10,044 nt of DNA from UMGS1851 sp900555605 (GTDB lineage: Bacteria > Bacillota > Clostridia > UBA1212 > UBA1255): contig CABROF010000093.1 in NCBI GenBank assembly GCA_902472555.1, positions 1 to 10,044 on the forward strand. The letters run 5' to 3'. Below are positions 1-6,764 of this stretch, piece after piece. The first letter of the stretch is position 1; every line of letters begins with the position of its first letter. Under the pieces are notes generated by a model. That model worked only from the letters and a program-made list of their open reading frames with translations, ran no database searches and was not told where the DNA came from. The position numbers and the translations under genes were made by a program.

Positions 1-230
1 CAGCCGGCGCACCGGCTGGGCAGCTGATCATTGGATTTATTATTTTTACAATTATATTTATTGTGGCCAATGCCTTTAATCTGGTGATCAATGCCCTCGG
101 CTCTTATGTAAACTCCTGCAGATTGATGTACATTGAATTTTTCGGAAAGTTTTTTGAAGGGGACGGAAAAGAGTTCGAACCGCTCCGGCAGAATACGGAA
201 TATATTCTGGTATCGGACGAGGCCTCATAA
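1..230 (+). CDS. ntpI: V-type ATP synthase subunit I, C-terminal end (partial)
   Basis: This is the last 75 codons (reading from base 3 to the TAA at 228-230) of the membrane stator subunit, the homologue of eukaryotic subunit a. It carries the half-channels through which ions reach the rotor ring. What is seen is a hydrophobic last membrane helix (fragment residues about 8-35), then the family tail pattern LGSYVNSCRLMYIEFFGKF and a GDGKEFEPL end. The arginine at fragment residue 40 (AGA at 120-122) sits where the second essential arginine of the family lies (R799 in yeast Vph1 by the matching HSLRLHWVE motif, R629 in E. hirae by distance from the C-terminus). The rest of the gene, usually about 640-660 residues in all, lies upstream of the window. 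It is followed by ntpK, as in the E. hirae ntp operon. Subunit identity is secure; the exact residue correspondence is inferred from the motif. Confidence 0.93.
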   Translation, partial: AGAPAGQLIIGFIIFTIIFIVANAFNLVINALGSYVNSCRLMYIEFFGKFFEGDGKEFEPLRQNTEYILVSDEAS

Positions 231-319
231 AAGTGCATACATAAATGCCGGAAGCAGATTTGCTTTCCATTATATAAAATCAGAAGATTGCAAAGGAACA
301 TGCAGAGGAGGAATTTTTC
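231..319 (+). promoter_or_regulatory. ntpI-ntpK intergenic leader with small hairpin
   Basis: This is the longest non-coding gap in the window, 89 bases between ntpI and the rotor-ring gene ntpK. It can form a small imperfect hairpin at 250-268 (GGAAGCA, loop GATT, then TGCTTTCC with one bulged T). It ends in the strong ribosome binding site AGAGGAGGA at 304-312, eight to nine bases before the ATG at 320. There is no run of U after the hairpin, so it is not a terminator. NtpK is needed in about ten copies per enzyme, so an enhancer of translation or an mRNA-processing site would make sense here, but that role is an inference. Confidence 0.35.
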
Positions 320-841
320 ATGAATTTAGGTTTCATCGCCACAGCGGCAGAGGGCGCATCCAATCCGGGTTTTTTTATCGAAATAGGCGGGTTTGTATGG
401 GCCATGTTCGGCGTTATCCTGGCCATTATGCTGGCGGGAATCGGGTCGGCGCGAGGCGTTATGTATGTCGGTTCTGCAGCAACCGGTTTACTGTCCGAAG
501 AACCAAAACGGTTTGCACCGTGCCTGGTGCTGGAGCTGCTGCCGAGTACCCAGGGAATATATGGTTTTGTAATTGCATTTCTGCTTTTGAATAAGGCTAC
601 GGAAATCGGGGTCGGGACTATGACGATTCAGCAGGGACTGACCATTCTTGCTGCCGCGCTGCCGGTAGGCGTGATTGGATTGATTTCCGGTATGTGTCAG
701 GGAAAGGTGGCTGCTTCGGGAATTGCAATGGTTGCCAAAAAACCGAAGGATTGGAGCAAGGCTGTTATCCTGACGCTGACGGTAGAGTTATTTGCGCTGT
801 TTGGATTTCTTGTTTCGATTCTGATGTATACCAAGATGTAA
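320..841 (+). CDS. ntpK: V-type ATP synthase subunit K (rotor-ring proteolipid, probably Na+-binding)
   Basis: This is the 173-residue membrane rotor subunit; a ring of about ten copies carries ions across the membrane as it turns. It has two fused helical hairpins, that is four membrane helices at about residues 20-45, 65-92, 103-125 and 146-170. Each hairpin has a family motif: LLPSTQGIYGF in helix 2 and GMCQGKVAASG in helix 3. The ion carboxylate is E156 (GAG at 785-787) in VELFALFGF. Aligned by eye with E. hirae NtpK (ligands L61, T64, Q65, Q110, E139), the matching residues here are L74, T77, Q78, Q127 and E156, all conserved, which predicts sodium coupling. Compared with that protein, the N-terminus is about 13 residues longer and about four residues are inserted between the hairpins. 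E72 is an extra acidic residue in helix 2, where E. hirae has glutamine. The start is set by AGAGGAGGA at 304-312. Confidence 0.96.
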   Translation: MNLGFIATAAEGASNPGFFIEIGGFVWAMFGVILAIMLAGIGSARGVMYVGSAATGLLSEEPKRFAPCLVLELLPSTQGIYGFVIAFLLLNKATEIGVGTMTIQQGLTILAAALPVGVIGLISGMCQGKVAASGIAMVAKKPKDWSKAVILTLTVELFALFGFLVSILMYTKM

Positions 842-859
842 GGAATCGAGGAAATCAAT

Positions 860-1444
860 ATGGCGGATCATGATCTTGAAAAAATTACAGAGAAGATTGT
901 CTGCGATGCGCGGGAGGCCGCAGCTGCCGTGCTGGAAGCGGCTGAACAGGAACAGAATAAAATTTTAACGGAGGGTCGGCGCAATGCGGAAGAATGCGCT
1001 GCGCGGATCGCAGCGGAGGGGGCGGAAGAAACTGCTTTTGCCGTAAAAAGGATCTATGCCAATTTCGAAATGCACAGACGGAATGCGTACCTTAAGGTGA
1101 AGCAGGAGCAAATTACGGCATGCTATGATCAGGCCGGAAGAGCCCTTTGCACAATGCTGCCGGAAGACTATCTTTCCTTGCTGAAGGACGTTATCTCGCG
1201 CAATATTGAATCCGGGCAGATTCTGGAGCTGATTCTCAACCGTGCGGACCGAAGCCGCTTCGGAGACGCACTGACTGCCGCTTTTGGGGAAAATACGGTT
1301 TTGTCTGAAGAAACAGCGGATATTTCAGGCGGAGTCTTGCTGCGCTGCGGAAATGTCTGCAAAAATTATTCCTTTGAAGCGTTGCTTGAGCAGGCGCGCA
1401 GCTGCACCGAGCAGGTAGTTGCAGATTTATTATTTAAACAATAA
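860..1444 (+). CDS. ntpE: V-type ATP synthase subunit E (peripheral stalk)
   Basis: This is a 194-residue peripheral stalk subunit that keeps the A3B3 head from turning with the rotor. Residues about 1-90 are a long charged, alanine-rich helix expected to form the coiled coil with subunit G/H. Residues about 100-194 are the globular domain that binds the head. Family features seen are the RRNAYLKVKQE segment (73-83), the DYLSLL stretch (103-108), and the ISGGVLLRCG...YSFEALLEQAR block near the end (155-180). The length fits the family (close to 200). The start ATG is preceded by GAGGAAA at 848-854, and the gap after ntpK is 18 bases. An odd point is seven cysteines (C15, C46, C88, C97, C163, C167, C182), including a C-x3-C pair, which is many for a stalk protein. 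Its usual partner subunit is not in the window. Confidence 0.92.
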   Translation: MADHDLEKITEKIVCDAREAAAAVLEAAEQEQNKILTEGRRNAEECAARIAAEGAEETAFAVKRIYANFEMHRRNAYLKVKQEQITACYDQAGRALCTMLPEDYLSLLKDVISRNIESGQILELILNRADRSRFGDALTAAFGENTVLSEETADISGGVLLRCGNVCKNYSFEALLEQARSCTEQVVADLLFKQ

Positions 1445-1447
1445 AGC

Positions 1448-1453
1448 GGGGTG
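1448..1453 (+). promoter_or_regulatory. Ribosome binding site deciding the ntpC start
   Basis: GGGGTG can pair with the anti-Shine-Dalgarno sequence using one G-U wobble. Its spacing suits a GTG start at 1460. It overlaps the competing GTG at 1451, which therefore lacks a usable site of its own. Confidence 0.5.
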
Positions 1454-1459
1454 GATCGG

Positions 1460-2485
1460 GTGCTCGGCTGCGAAGCATATGCAAATCCGGTAGGAAGAAT
1501 CCGGGCCATGGAAAATAAATTATTTGGAAAACTGCTGCTGGAACGCATGCTGGAAGCGGAGGAACCCTCTGAAGCCATTGCAATTCTTGCGGAGGCAGGA
1601 TATCCGGCACAGGAAGAAAAGGAAGATTCTGTTAAATCTGTACGAGCCTATATCGGCCGTCTGGAATCGTTTGCGGCAGAGACTGCTGCAGAGGTCCGGA
1701 ACTTCTCTCCGGAGCCGGAGCTGTTTGACATTTTACTGCTGCAATCTGATTATCATAATGCAAAGGTCTGTATCAAACAGGAGCTGACAGGCGGCGGGAC
1801 AAGGGCGTATTTAGCGGAAAACGGAACGATTCCCGCTAAAAAGTTTGCTGCAGCGTTCCGAGACAGAAATTTCTCCGGTTTTCCGGAGCTGATGAAGGAT
1901 GGGATCCTGCAGGCAATGATATTGGCGGAGCAGTACCGTGCGCCGAGAGAGGCGGCGCTTTTGCTGGACCAGATTTACTTTGAGCAGTGCTATCAAATTG
2001 CCGGCGGTGCGGCTCGGCGTGAAACCAGAAGCTTTTTAAAGGAATATGTAGAGATGCGTGCGGATCTTGCTGATATATTGATTTTTTTTCGTATCCGCCG
2101 TATGTCCGGTGATGATCGGAGTATGATGGCGAAGGCTTATTTGAAGGGCGGCCTTTCTCTTGCGTTTTTTACGGAGGCGATGGCACTGGCGCAGGAAAGA
2201 CTGGAATCTTATTTTTATGGAACGCCCTATCGTGCCTTTGTAAGTGCAGGCTTGTCAAATTATGAGGCGACGGACAGCATGTCGCATTTTGAAAAACTGG
2301 CGGATGATTATATTATGCAGTATTTAAGCGAACGAAAGGGCAACCCTTTTGGAATTGAGCCGCTATATGCATATATTACGGCGCGGCAGAGGGAGATTAT
2401 GAATACCCGTATGATCCTGCTGGGGAAGCTGAATCATCTGCAGACCGCGGCGATTCGTCAGCGGCTGCGTCAGCTGGGAAATTAA
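1460..2485 (+). CDS. ntpC: V-type ATP synthase subunit C (rotor ring-to-stalk adaptor)
   Basis: This is a subunit of the V-ATPase C/d family, 341 residues from the chosen start. It is the funnel-shaped protein that sits on the NtpK ring and passes torque to the D-F central stalk. It is all-helical and soluble. Family features are the N-terminal EAYANPVGRIRAMENKL, then SDYHNAKVCIK in the first third, then LLLDQIYFEQC, and the C-terminal segment running from GIEPLYAYI through TARQREIMNTRMILLGKLN. The frame is also open from a GTG at 1451 (three residues longer), but that site has no spaced ribosome binding site. The GTG at 1460 follows GGGGTG (1448-1453) at good distance, so I prefer it. A run of eight T lies inside the gene at 2082-2089. 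The length is typical (about 330-350). Confidence 0.92.
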   Translation: MLGCEAYANPVGRIRAMENKLFGKLLLERMLEAEEPSEAIAILAEAGYPAQEEKEDSVKSVRAYIGRLESFAAETAAEVRNFSPEPELFDILLLQSDYHNAKVCIKQELTGGGTRAYLAENGTIPAKKFAAAFRDRNFSGFPELMKDGILQAMILAEQYRAPREAALLLDQIYFEQCYQIAGGAARRETRSFLKEYVEMRADLADILIFFRIRRMSGDDRSMMAKAYLKGGLSLAFFTEAMALAQERLESYFYGTPYRAFVSAGLSNYEATDSMSHFEKLADDYIMQYLSERKGNPFGIEPLYAYITARQREIMNTRMILLGKLNHLQTAAIRQRLRQLGN

Positions 2486-2549
2486 TTTCCGGTTTCCGGA
2501 CCGGGGACGGAGCGCGGGGAGATTGTACGGAAAGAAAAGGGTGATTTTT
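2486..2549 (+). repeat. ntpC to subunit-F gap: tandem 7-mer and alternative hairpins
   Basis: Just after the ntpC stop the sequence TTTCCGG occurs twice in tandem (2486-2492 and 2493-2499) and is followed by ACCGG. Two mutually exclusive 5-bp stems can form: TCCGG/CCGGA (2488-2492 with 2496-2500, loop of three) and CCGGT/ACCGG (2489-2493 with 2500-2504, loop of six). No U-run follows, so this is not a classical terminator. It could be an mRNA stability or attenuation element, or chance in a GC-rich spacer. Confidence 0.35.
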
Positions 2550-2870
2550 ATGATGCAGCGCATCGGGGTATTGGGGGATCAGGAAAGTGTAATCGGATAT
2601 CGGGCCGTCGGACTGAAGGTATTTGCCTGCGATACGCGTGAGGATGCGGTGAAAGGTCTGAAAAGTTTAGCGGCAGAATGCGCCGTAATTTATGTTGTTG
2701 AAGATACTGCGGTGACGATTGCAGAGGAGATCGCTGTGTATGAGAAAGAAAAATTGCCTGCTGTTATTTTGATTCCCGGCAACAGGGGATCTCTCGGGAT
2801 CGGAAAATCCATGTTGAATCGGTCCGTGGAGCAGGCGGTGGGAAGCAATATTTTAGATCAGAAGGAATGA
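2550..2870 (+). CDS. ntpG: V-type ATP synthase subunit F (central stalk)
   Basis: This is a 106-residue central rotor subunit that binds NtpD and, in E. hirae, stimulates ATPase activity (named ntpG there; called subunit F or atpF in other bacteria). It has the small Rossmann-like fold expected of the family. Seen are the N-terminal RIGVLGDQESVIGYRAVGL, a central hydrophobic strand AVIYVV, and the LIPGNRGSLGIG loop (74-85) leading into the last helix RSVEQAVGSNIL. The frame stays open upstream to a TTG at 2523 and a GTG at 2541. I chose ATG 2550 because GGGTGAT (2539-2545) precedes it at good distance and because the family begins a few residues before IGVxGD. A second ATG at 2553 is also possible. 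Confidence 0.9.
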   Translation: MMQRIGVLGDQESVIGYRAVGLKVFACDTREDAVKGLKSLAAECAVIYVVEDTAVTIAEEIAVYEKEKLPAVILIPGNRGSLGIGKSMLNRSVEQAVGSNILDQKE

Positions 2871-2911
2871 CGGCCAAAAGATTTTGAAAAAGCGCGGCAG
2901 CGCACGGTTAT

Positions 2912-2917
2912 GGAGGG
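2912..2917 (+). promoter_or_regulatory. Ribosome binding site deciding the ntpA start
   Basis: GGAGGG lies five bases before ATG 2923. It excludes the upstream in-frame TTG at 2884, which has no such site. Confidence 0.75.
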
Positions 2918-2922
2918 TTCGT

Positions 2923-4692
2923 ATGGCGGAAGGCACAATTATAAAAATATCGGGGCCGCTTGTGGTTGCCGGCGGCATGGCCGATGCAAACATGTTTGAC
3001 ATGGTAAAGATCGGAGATTTGGAGCTGACGGGCGAAATTATTGAAATGCATGGAGACAGGGCTTCCATACAAGTATATGAAGAAACGGCAGGACTGTCGC
3101 CCGGCGAGCGCGTCGTGTCTACCGGTATCCCGCTGAGCGTGGAGCTGGCGCCCGGACTGCTCAAAAGTATTTTTGACGGAATCCAGAGACCCTTGGAAAC
3201 GATGTTCGATGTACAAGGACATAATATTCAGCGTGGACTCACGCTGCCGTCGCTGGACAGAGAGAAAAAATGGATTTTTATTCCGGCCGTGAAGGCCGGA
3301 GATTCCGTACAGCCGGGAGATGTGATCGGTACGGTTCAGGAGACGGATCTTGTTCTCCATAAGATTATGGTACCCCAAGGGGTTTCCGGACAGATTGCGG
3401 ATATCAGTCAGGGCGCATATACCATTACGGAACCGGTGGGGCATGTGACAGATGAACAGGGGACTCTGACGGACCTGATCATGCTGCAGACCTGGCCGGT
3501 CAGAGTGGGCCGGCCGTACAGTAAAAAGCTGGCGCCTGTCAGGCCGCTGGCAACCGGGCAGCGTGTAATCGATACGCTGTTTCCGATTGCAAAGGGCGGC
3601 GTTGCTGCTGTGCCGGGGCCTTTCGGCAGCGGAAAGACGGTGGTACAGCATCAGCTGGCAAAATGGGCGGATGCAGAAATCGTAGTTTATATCGGCTGCG
3701 GTGAACGGGGCAATGAAATGACGGATGTTCTGATGGAATTTCCGGAGCTGAAGGACCCGAAAACAGGAAAATCTTTGATGGAGCGCACCGTACTGATTGC
3801 GAATACCTCTGATATGCCGGTGGCTGACAGAGAAGCATCCATTTATACGGGCATTACGATTGCAGAATATTTCCGTGACATGGGATATCATGTAGCCATT
3901 ATGGCGGATTCCACATCGAGGTGGGCGGAGGCCCTCAGAGAAATGTCGGGCCGGCTGGAGGAAATGCCGGGTGAAGAAGGATATCCTGCTTATCTCGGTT
4001 CGCGACTGGCACAATTTTATGAGCGTGCAGGCCGCGTCATGAGCCTCGGGGGGGAGCCGCGGGAGGGGACCCTGACTGCCATCGGCGCCGTATCGCCTCC
4101 GGGAGGCGATATTTCCGAACCGGTTTCCCAGGCTACGCTGCGCATCGTAAAGGTTTTCTGGGGACTGGATTCATCGCTGGCGTATGCGCGGCATTTTCCT
4201 GCGATTAATTGGCTGAACAGCTATTCGCTGTACGTGGATACGCTTTCTGCCTGGTACAGCGAGCATATTTCCCGGCAGTGGGAGAGTAAGCGGGCGCTGG
4301 TCATGAACTTGCTGCAGCAGGAGGCAGAGCTTCAGGAGATCGTAAAGCTGGTAGGTGTGGATTCTTTATCTGCGGCAGATCGTTTGGTCCTGGAGGCGGC
4401 CCGGTCGATCCGAGAGGATTATCTGCATCAGAATGCGTACCATGAGGTGGATACGTTTACCTCCTTTGCCAAGCAGAATAAAATGCTGGAGCTGATTTTG
4501 GGATTCTATACGCAGAGTGCCGATGCGCTGAAGCGCGGGGTACATTTCGGAAGTATTGAGAAGCTGGCTGTCCGAGAACGGATCGGCCGTATCAAATATG
4601 TTCCCGAGGAGCTGGTGGAGCAGGAAGCTGCCGATATCGTCCGGGCGATGTCAGAGGAAATCCAGGAGCTGATTGCAAAAGAGGCTGTGTAG
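2923..4692 (+). CDS. ntpA: V-type ATP synthase subunit A (catalytic)
   Basis: This is a 589-residue catalytic subunit; three copies alternate with NtpB in the head and make or split ATP. The domain order is the N-terminal beta barrel (about 1-70), the bulge or non-homologous region typical of A subunits (about 110-190), the nucleotide-binding domain, and the C-terminal helical bundle. The Walker A loop is GPFGSGKT at 232-239 with K238. The catalytic glutamate and its neighbour are E261 and R262 in GERGNEM. The Walker B region is VAIMADSTSRWAEALRE (324-340), and SPPGGDISEP follows at 391-400. K238, E261 and R262 fall at the same numbers as in E. hirae NtpA. The frame is open back to TTG 2884, but GGAGGG at 2912-2917 and the family N-terminus (MAEGTIIKISGP) fix the start at ATG 2923. 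No defect is seen. Confidence 0.98.
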   Translation: MAEGTIIKISGPLVVAGGMADANMFDMVKIGDLELTGEIIEMHGDRASIQVYEETAGLSPGERVVSTGIPLSVELAPGLLKSIFDGIQRPLETMFDVQGHNIQRGLTLPSLDREKKWIFIPAVKAGDSVQPGDVIGTVQETDLVLHKIMVPQGVSGQIADISQGAYTITEPVGHVTDEQGTLTDLIMLQTWPVRVGRPYSKKLAPVRPLATGQRVIDTLFPIAKGGVAAVPGPFGSGKTVVQHQLAKWADAEIVVYIGCGERGNEMTDVLMEFPELKDPKTGKSLMERTVLIANTSDMPVADREASIYTGITIAEYFRDMGYHVAIMADSTSRWAEALREMSGRLEEMPGEEGYPAYLGSRLAQFYERAGRVMSLGGEPREGTLTAIGAVSPPGGDISEPVSQATLRIVKVFWGLDSSLAYARHFPAINWLNSYSLYVDTLSAWYSEHISRQWESKRALVMNLLQQEAELQEIVKLVGVDSLSAADRLVLEAARSIREDYLHQNAYHEVDTFTSFAKQNKMLELILGFYTQSADALKRGVHFGSIEKLAVRERIGRIKYVPEELVEQEAADIVRAMSEEIQELIAKEAV

Positions 4693-4719
4693 GCGCCGGC
4701 CGGGAATGGAGGATCAGAT

Positions 4720-6090
4720 ATGTATAAAGAATATAAAACGATTTCTGAAATTGCGGGACCGCTGCTGCTGCTGCGGCAGGTGACAGATATCAGTTTGGGA
4801 GAGCTGGGAGAAATCCGGCTTGCAGGCGGTGAAGTCCGGATGTGCAAAGTGCTGGAAATCGACGGAACCAATGCGGTGGTTCAGCTTTTCGAAAGTGCGG
4901 CGGGCATTAATATGACCAACAGCACGGTACGTTTTTTAGGCAGAGGCGTGGAGCTTGCGGTGTCCGAGGACCTGTTGGGACGCGTATTTGACGGCATGGG
5001 AAATCCCATTGACGGCGGTCCCGCCATTTTACCGGATAAACGGATGGATATCAACGGACTGCCGATGAATCCGGCGGCCAGAGACTATCCGTCTGAATTT
5101 ATTCAAACCGGAGTTTCTGCCATTGATGGATTGAATACCTTGGTCAGAGGCCAAAAGCTGCCGATTTTTTCTGCCTCCGGACTGCCGCATGCGAATTTGG
5201 CGGTGCAGATTGCGAGACAGGCAAGGGTTTTGAATCAAGACAGCAATTTTGCCGTTGTGTTTGCGGCAATGGGAATTACCTTTGAGGAAGCAAATTTCTT
5301 CATAGAGGATTTCAATAAAACAGGGGCGATTGACAGAACGGTGCTGTTTATGAATTTAGCCAACGATCCGGCGGTGGAACGGATTTCTACGCCGAGAATG
5401 GCGCTGACCGCGGCAGAGTATCTGGCCTTTGAAAAGAATATGCATGTATTGGTCATTATGACCGATATTACGTACTATGCCGAAGCGCTGCGGGAGATTT
5501 CCGCCGCGCGGAAAGAGGTGCCGGGCCGGCGCGGTTATCCCGGGTACCTTTATACAGACTTAGCGACGCTCTATGAACGCGCCGGCAGAAAAAAAGGAAT
5601 TGACGGAAGTATTACGCTGATTCCGATTCTAACTATGCCGGAGGATGACAAGACACATCCGATTCCGGACCTTACGGGATATATTACCGAAGGCCAGATC
5701 ATTCTCAGCAGAGAACTATATCGAAAAGGCATTACACCGCCCATTGACGTCCTGCCGTCTTTGTCCCGTCTGAAGGATAAGGGAATCGGAAAGGGGAAAA
5801 CCCGAGAGGATCACGCAGACACCATGAATCAGCTGTTTGCCGCGTATTCGAGAGGAAAAGAGTGCAAGGAACTGGCTACGATCCTCGGAGAATCCGCCTT
5901 GTCGGAAACGGACCGGCTGTATGCGCAGTTTTCGGAAAGCTTTGAGCGTGCGTATGTCTCCCAAGGGTTTCAGACGAACCGTTCCATTGAGGAGACACTG
6001 AATATTGGCTGGCAGCTGCTGAAAATTCTGCCGAGGGCGGAGCTGAAGCGGATTCGAGACGAATATATTGATAAATATTTAGGCGCCTAA
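4720..6090 (+). CDS. ntpB: V-type ATP synthase subunit B (non-catalytic head)
   Basis: This is a 456-residue subunit that alternates with NtpA in the head and supplies the arginine finger to the catalytic site. As expected for B subunits there is no working Walker A motif; the loop region reads FSASGLPHANLA (150-161) and lacks GKT. Other family blocks are SAIDGLNTLVRGQKLPIF (133-150), IMTDITYYAEALREISAAR (246-264), VPGRRGYPGYLYTDLATLYERAGR (267-290) and PSLSRLKDKGIGKGKTREDH (346-365). R350 in that last block is the arginine finger and has the same residue number as in E. hirae NtpB. The start ATG follows TGGAGGAT (4707-4714). The gap after ntpA is 27 bases. The length matches the family (about 458). 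Confidence 0.98.
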   Translation: MYKEYKTISEIAGPLLLLRQVTDISLGELGEIRLAGGEVRMCKVLEIDGTNAVVQLFESAAGINMTNSTVRFLGRGVELAVSEDLLGRVFDGMGNPIDGGPAILPDKRMDINGLPMNPAARDYPSEFIQTGVSAIDGLNTLVRGQKLPIFSASGLPHANLAVQIARQARVLNQDSNFAVVFAAMGITFEEANFFIEDFNKTGAIDRTVLFMNLANDPAVERISTPRMALTAAEYLAFEKNMHVLVIMTDITYYAEALREISAARKEVPGRRGYPGYLYTDLATLYERAGRKKGIDGSITLIPILTMPEDDKTHPIPDLTGYITEGQIILSRELYRKGITPPIDVLPSLSRLKDKGIGKGKTREDHADTMNQLFAAYSRGKECKELATILGESALSETDRLYAQFSESFERAYVSQGFQTNRSIEETLNIGWQLLKILPRAELKRIRDEYIDKYLGA

Positions 6091-6115
6091 AAGGTGCGGC
6101 TGAGGGAGGAAAACT

Positions 6116-6748
6116 ATGGCGCGGCTGAATGTGAGTCCTACCAGAATGGAACTGTCGCGGCTGAAAAAACGGCTTGCTACAGCACGCAGGGGACATAAGC
6201 TTTTGAAGGACAAACGTGATGAGCTGATGAAGAAATTTCTTGAGATCATACGAAAAAATCAGGACCTGCGGTTTCGGCTGGAGGATATGGCGTTAGCTGC
6301 GGAGCGTAATTTTGTGATGGCCAGCGCGCTGATGTCAGAACAGAATCTGGAGGAGGCGCTGATGTATCCGTCCAGAACGGTCAGCACGGCGGTTTCCATA
6401 AAAAATATTATGGGCGTTGAAGTCCCGGTGTTTGATTATCATGTGGAGGAAGGCGGCGAACTGTACTGTTACGGGTTTGCAAATACCTCAGCCGAGCTGG
6501 ATGATGCGGTAAATGCCATGAACGCGCTTCTGCCGGTGCTGCTGGAATTGGCGGCAGTGGAAAAATCGGCACAGCTGATGGCGCATGAGATTGAAAAGAC
6601 AAGGCGCCGCGTCAATGCGCTGGAATACGTCATGATTCCGCAGCTGGAAGAAACAATCCGGTATATTTCCATGAAAATGGAGGAAAATGAGAGAGGAAAT
6701 ATTACCCGCCTGATGAAGGTCAAGGATATGGTTCTGGAAAATAAATAG
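6116..6748 (+). CDS. ntpD: V-type ATP synthase subunit D (central rotor shaft)
   Basis: This is a 210-residue rotor shaft that turns inside the A3B3 head and meets subunit F and NtpC below. It is made of two long helices forming a coiled coil at the N and C termini, with a shorter middle region. Seen are SPTRMELSRLKKRLATA (7-23) and RGHKLLKDKRDEL (25-37) at the start. Near the end are HEIEKTRRRVNALEYVMIPQ (157-176) and LEETIRYISMKMEENERGN (177-195), both strongly conserved family blocks. GGGAGGA (6104-6110) precedes the ATG by five bases. The gap after ntpB is 25 bases. It is the last ATPase gene here; in E. hirae ntpD is followed by ntpH and ntpJ, neither of which is present. Confidence 0.97.
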   Translation: MARLNVSPTRMELSRLKKRLATARRGHKLLKDKRDELMKKFLEIIRKNQDLRFRLEDMALAAERNFVMASALMSEQNLEEALMYPSRTVSTAVSIKNIMGVEVPVFDYHVEEGGELYCYGFANTSAELDDAVNAMNALLPVLLELAAVEKSAQLMAHEIEKTRRRVNALEYVMIPQLEETIRYISMKMEENERGNITRLMKVKDMVLENK

Positions 6749-6764
6749 GTCGGAGGGCGAATCC

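Noticed and set aside
1..18. Perfect 7-bp inverted repeat CAGCCGG/CCGGCTG with a 4-base loop
   Set aside because: It lies inside the ntpI coding region and has no U-run; it probably reflects codon choice for the Ala-Gly-Ala-Pro-Ala-Gly stretch.
133..594. Open plus-strand frame across the ntpI end, the leader and the start of ntpK
   Set aside because: It is out of frame with both well-recognised genes, has no ribosome binding site and has no motif.
2908..4014. Long open frame of 368 codons on the minus strand opposite ntpA
   Set aside because: It lies wholly inside the secure ntpA gene, its product is rich in H, R, S and C as is usual for antisense shadows, and it shows no family motif.
4691..4704. 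Palindromic GC-rich words (GGCGCC, CCGGCCGG) between ntpA and ntpB
   Set aside because: They are short and overlapping, with no U-run; likely a chance result of GC-rich spacer sequence.
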